From Roseivivax halodurans JCM 10272 (lineage in GTDB: Bacteria; Pseudomonadota; Alphaproteobacteria; Rhodobacterales; Rhodobacteraceae), in NCBI RefSeq assembly GCF_000521785.1, contig NZ_JALZ01000003.1, positions 62,001 to 126,000 on the forward strand: DNA of 64,000 nucleotides, in the 5' to 3' direction. The position numbers were made by a program, and so were the translations under genes. Positions 62,644 through 64,000 of the stretch are shown piece after piece. The notes under the pieces were generated by a model, which was given only the letters and a program-made list of their open reading frames with translations, ran no database searches and was not told the DNA's origin. Numbering within the stretch: position 1 is the stretch's first letter; each line of letters opens with the position of its first letter.

Positions 62644-63117
62644 ATGCGTAGCTTCGACTTTGCACCGCTCTACCGAGCCACTGTCGGCTTTGACCAGATC
62701 GCCGACATGATGGACCGCGTGCTGGCCAACGATGTCAGCCAGCCGACCTACCCGCCCTACAATATCGAGAAGACCGCGGACGATGCCTACCGCATCTCGA
62801 TCGCGGTTGCCGGCTTCTCCGACGCCGACCTGTCGGTCGAGGTGAAGGACGGCGCGCTCGTCGTCTCCGCCCGCAAGGCCGAGGACGATCAGGGCCGCCA
62901 CTACCTGCACCGTGGCATCGCCACCCGGGCGTTCGAGCGTCGCTTCCAGCTGGCCGACCACGTGCGCGTCACCGGCGCGAGCCATGCCGACGGCATGCTG
63001 CACATCGACCTCGCGCGGGAGATCCCGGAGGCCCTTAAGCCCCGCCGGATCGAGATCGCCAAGGCCGAGACGGTGGAAACCGGCAAGGACGTGGTGGACG
63101 CCCAGTCCGTCAACTGA
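62644..63117 (+). CDS. Small heat-shock protein, Hsp20/IbpA family
   Basis: A 157-residue alpha-crystallin-domain chaperone. The N-terminus SFDFAPLYRATVGFDQIADMM matches IbpA-type proteins, PPYNIEKTADDAYRISIAVAGF starts the alpha-crystallin domain, and GIATRAFERRFQLADHVRVTGA and ADGMLHIDLAREIPE are its late strands. A C-terminal I/V-x-I-like RIEIAK follows. It prevents aggregation of unfolded proteins. The ATG at 62644 follows GGAGG within a ROSE-like hairpin. Confidence 0.95.
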   Translation: MRSFDFAPLYRATVGFDQIADMMDRVLANDVSQPTYPPYNIEKTADDAYRISIAVAGFSDADLSVEVKDGALVVSARKAEDDQGRHYLHRGIATRAFERRFQLADHVRVTGASHADGMLHIDLAREIPEALKPRRIEIAKAETVETGKDVVDAQSVN

Positions 63118-63137
63118 CCCTGTCCCGACCCCATCTG

Positions 63138-63163
63138 CGCGCCCCGGCCCCGGCCGGGGCGCG
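63138..63163. terminator. Bidirectional terminator hairpin
   Basis: A 12-bp palindrome (63138-63149 with 63152-63163) followed by TTT lies between the convergent Hsp20 and DUF3616 stops; the central pairs must open to form a loop. Confidence 0.8.
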
Positions 63164-63165
63164 TT

Positions 63166-64000
63166 TCAGTCCAGAACCCAGATATCGCCGAGGATTGTCT
63201 CGGGTTCCGGCAGTCTTTCGCTGGCGGGCGAGTCGTAGACGACCAGAAAACCGTTCCCGACCTCCGGCCAGCGCACCAATCCCTCGGGATGGTCGACCGC
63301 GCCGCGATAGGGCATCTCGGCCACGTGGGTCAGCGCCTCGGGCGGCACCATGCCCGAGCGGTGCACGCCCTTGAAGCCCGCCCATCGCCAGACGTCCGAG
63401 CGCCCGTCGCCCGCGGTGACCGGGCCGGTGAGCACGAGAAGATCGTCGCCGTCCACCTCGAGATCGCGCACCCCCTCGCCGCCCGAGGGCAGGAGGTGCT
63501 TGCGGTACCGAAGGCCGTCCTCGAGCTTGCGGGGCTTCAGCCGGCCCTTCTTCGTGACCGTCATCTCGAATTCGAGGATCACGGCGTGATCGCGCAATAC
63601 CGGTCCGCGCAGACCGAGCCACACCCGGTTGCCGCGGCCGACCATGCCCTCGATGTCAAAGCCGTTCTCCTTGGAGGGAATGTCCAGGAAGGGCGCCAGG
63701 TGCGGGTCGTCGCTCAGCCAGCCGATGAGCGGGGAGGATTTCTCCTTCATCTCGATCCAGGCGCCGCGACGGTCGCCGTCCTCGGCCGCGATGGCGAAGC
63801 CGTCTTCGCGCTCCTGCAGCGGCATCCGGGCGAGGAAGTAGCGGTTGGGATCGCGCTTGATCCGCGCCATCGCCGCGAGCCCCTCCTGCAGGTCGTGCTT
63901 GCCGGGCTTGAACTTGCCGCGCTTGAGCGAGTGCGAGCCCGTGATCCAGAGCCAGTCGCCGTCGCAATCGAGCCCCTCGATGTCCATCTCGCCATCCGGT
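63166..64000 (-). CDS. DUF3616 domain protein (5' end outside the window)
   Basis: About 278 C-terminal residues of a protein whose start lies beyond the window; the frame stays open to base 64000 and the ATG at 63987 is internal. DIEGLDCDGDWLWITGSHSLKR, FDIEGMVGRGNRVWLGLRGPVL, VRDLEVDGDDLLVLTGPV and the C-terminal VDHPEGLVRW are repeat-like blades matching DUF3616, a family of beta-propeller-type proteins of unknown function. Confidence 0.85.
   Translation of the reverse strand, partial: PDGEMDIEGLDCDGDWLWITGSHSLKRGKFKPGKHDLQEGLAAMARIKRDPNRYFLARMPLQEREDGFAIAAEDGDRRGAWIEMKEKSSPLIGWLSDDPHLAPFLDIPSKENGFDIEGMVGRGNRVWLGLRGPVLRDHAVILEFEMTVTKKGRLKPRKLEDGLRYRKHLLPSGGEGVRDLEVDGDDLLVLTGPVTAGDGRSDVWRWAGFKGVHRSGMVPPEALTHVAEMPYRGAVDHPEGLVRWPEVGNGFLVVYDSPASERLPEPETILGDIWVLD

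Noticed and set aside
1-64000. tRNA, rRNA, CRISPR array or transposase genes
   Set aside because: I looked through the gaps and found no cloverleaf, repeat-spacer pattern or transposase motif. Short tRNAs hidden in coding-dense sequence could still be missed by eye.

Overview
The window is high-GC alphaproteobacterial DNA from a bacteriochlorophyll-producing member of the Rhodobacterales (Rhodobacter/Roseobacter type). The evidence is a photosynthesis gene block crtDC / crtEF-bchCXYZ-pufQBALMC-dxs with PpsR-type operators, a cbb3 oxidase locus ccoNOQP-ccoGHIS beside fnrL and hemN, a bo3-type quinol oxidase, cytochrome c2 and lineage-typical families (TIGR02302, DUF2793, DUF3616). The genus cannot be fixed by reading alone. 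Almost every base is coding; no tRNA, rRNA, CRISPR array or transposase was seen.

Layout. 1-8783 (minus): argH, two small lipoproteins, a DUF2834 protein, cyoABCD, lysA and the start of a TIGR02302 membrane protein, chained by 4-nt stop/start overlaps. 8809-9378 (plus): a thioredoxin-like thiol-disulfide protein. 9486-14661 (minus): hisC-tyrC-extensin, then pncB and pncA. 14765-15676 (plus): trhO. 15697-28995 (minus): the photosynthesis superoperon from crtE to dxs. 29098-32632 (plus): crtD, crtC and lrgAB. 32637-38888 (minus): an MFS transporter, cytochrome c2, a DUF2793 tail-fibre-like protein, an unusual aminotransferase-OMP decarboxylase fusion, and trpS. 39030-45724 (minus): a dipeptide ABC transporter with an M24 peptidase. 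45924-54982 (minus): ccoNOQP-ccoGHIS and fnrL. 55046-56404 (plus): hemN, followed on the minus strand by a small secreted protein and a HemJ-like membrane protein. 57555-62418 (plus): glcDEF and a trypsin-like protease. 62644-63117 (plus): a small heat-shock protein behind a ROSE-like RNA thermometer. 63166-64000 (minus): a DUF3616 protein cut by the window edge.

How the parts work together. Dxs and CrtE supply isoprenoid precursors; CrtC, CrtD and CrtF finish spheroidene-type carotenoids; BchXYZ and BchC carry out late steps of bacteriochlorophyll a synthesis; PufBA and PufLMC form the LH1-reaction centre core, which the c2-type cytochrome can re-reduce through PufC. HemN and the HemJ-like protein belong to the shared tetrapyrrole route. 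Oxygen control is visible as TGT-N12-ACA (PpsR/CrtJ) boxes before bchC and between crtE and crtD, and as FNR boxes before ccoN, before ccoG and between fnrL and hemN. Two terminal oxidases (bo3 quinol and cbb3) suggest respiration at high and low oxygen.

Most worth following up: the aminotransferase-PyrF fusion; a six-copy intergenic element (hairpin plus a GGAGTATTTT...AAGAAGAAG tail), several copies inside operons; the missing canonical start codon of crtC; three PpsR boxes on the bchC promoter; and the ROSE-like thermometer.
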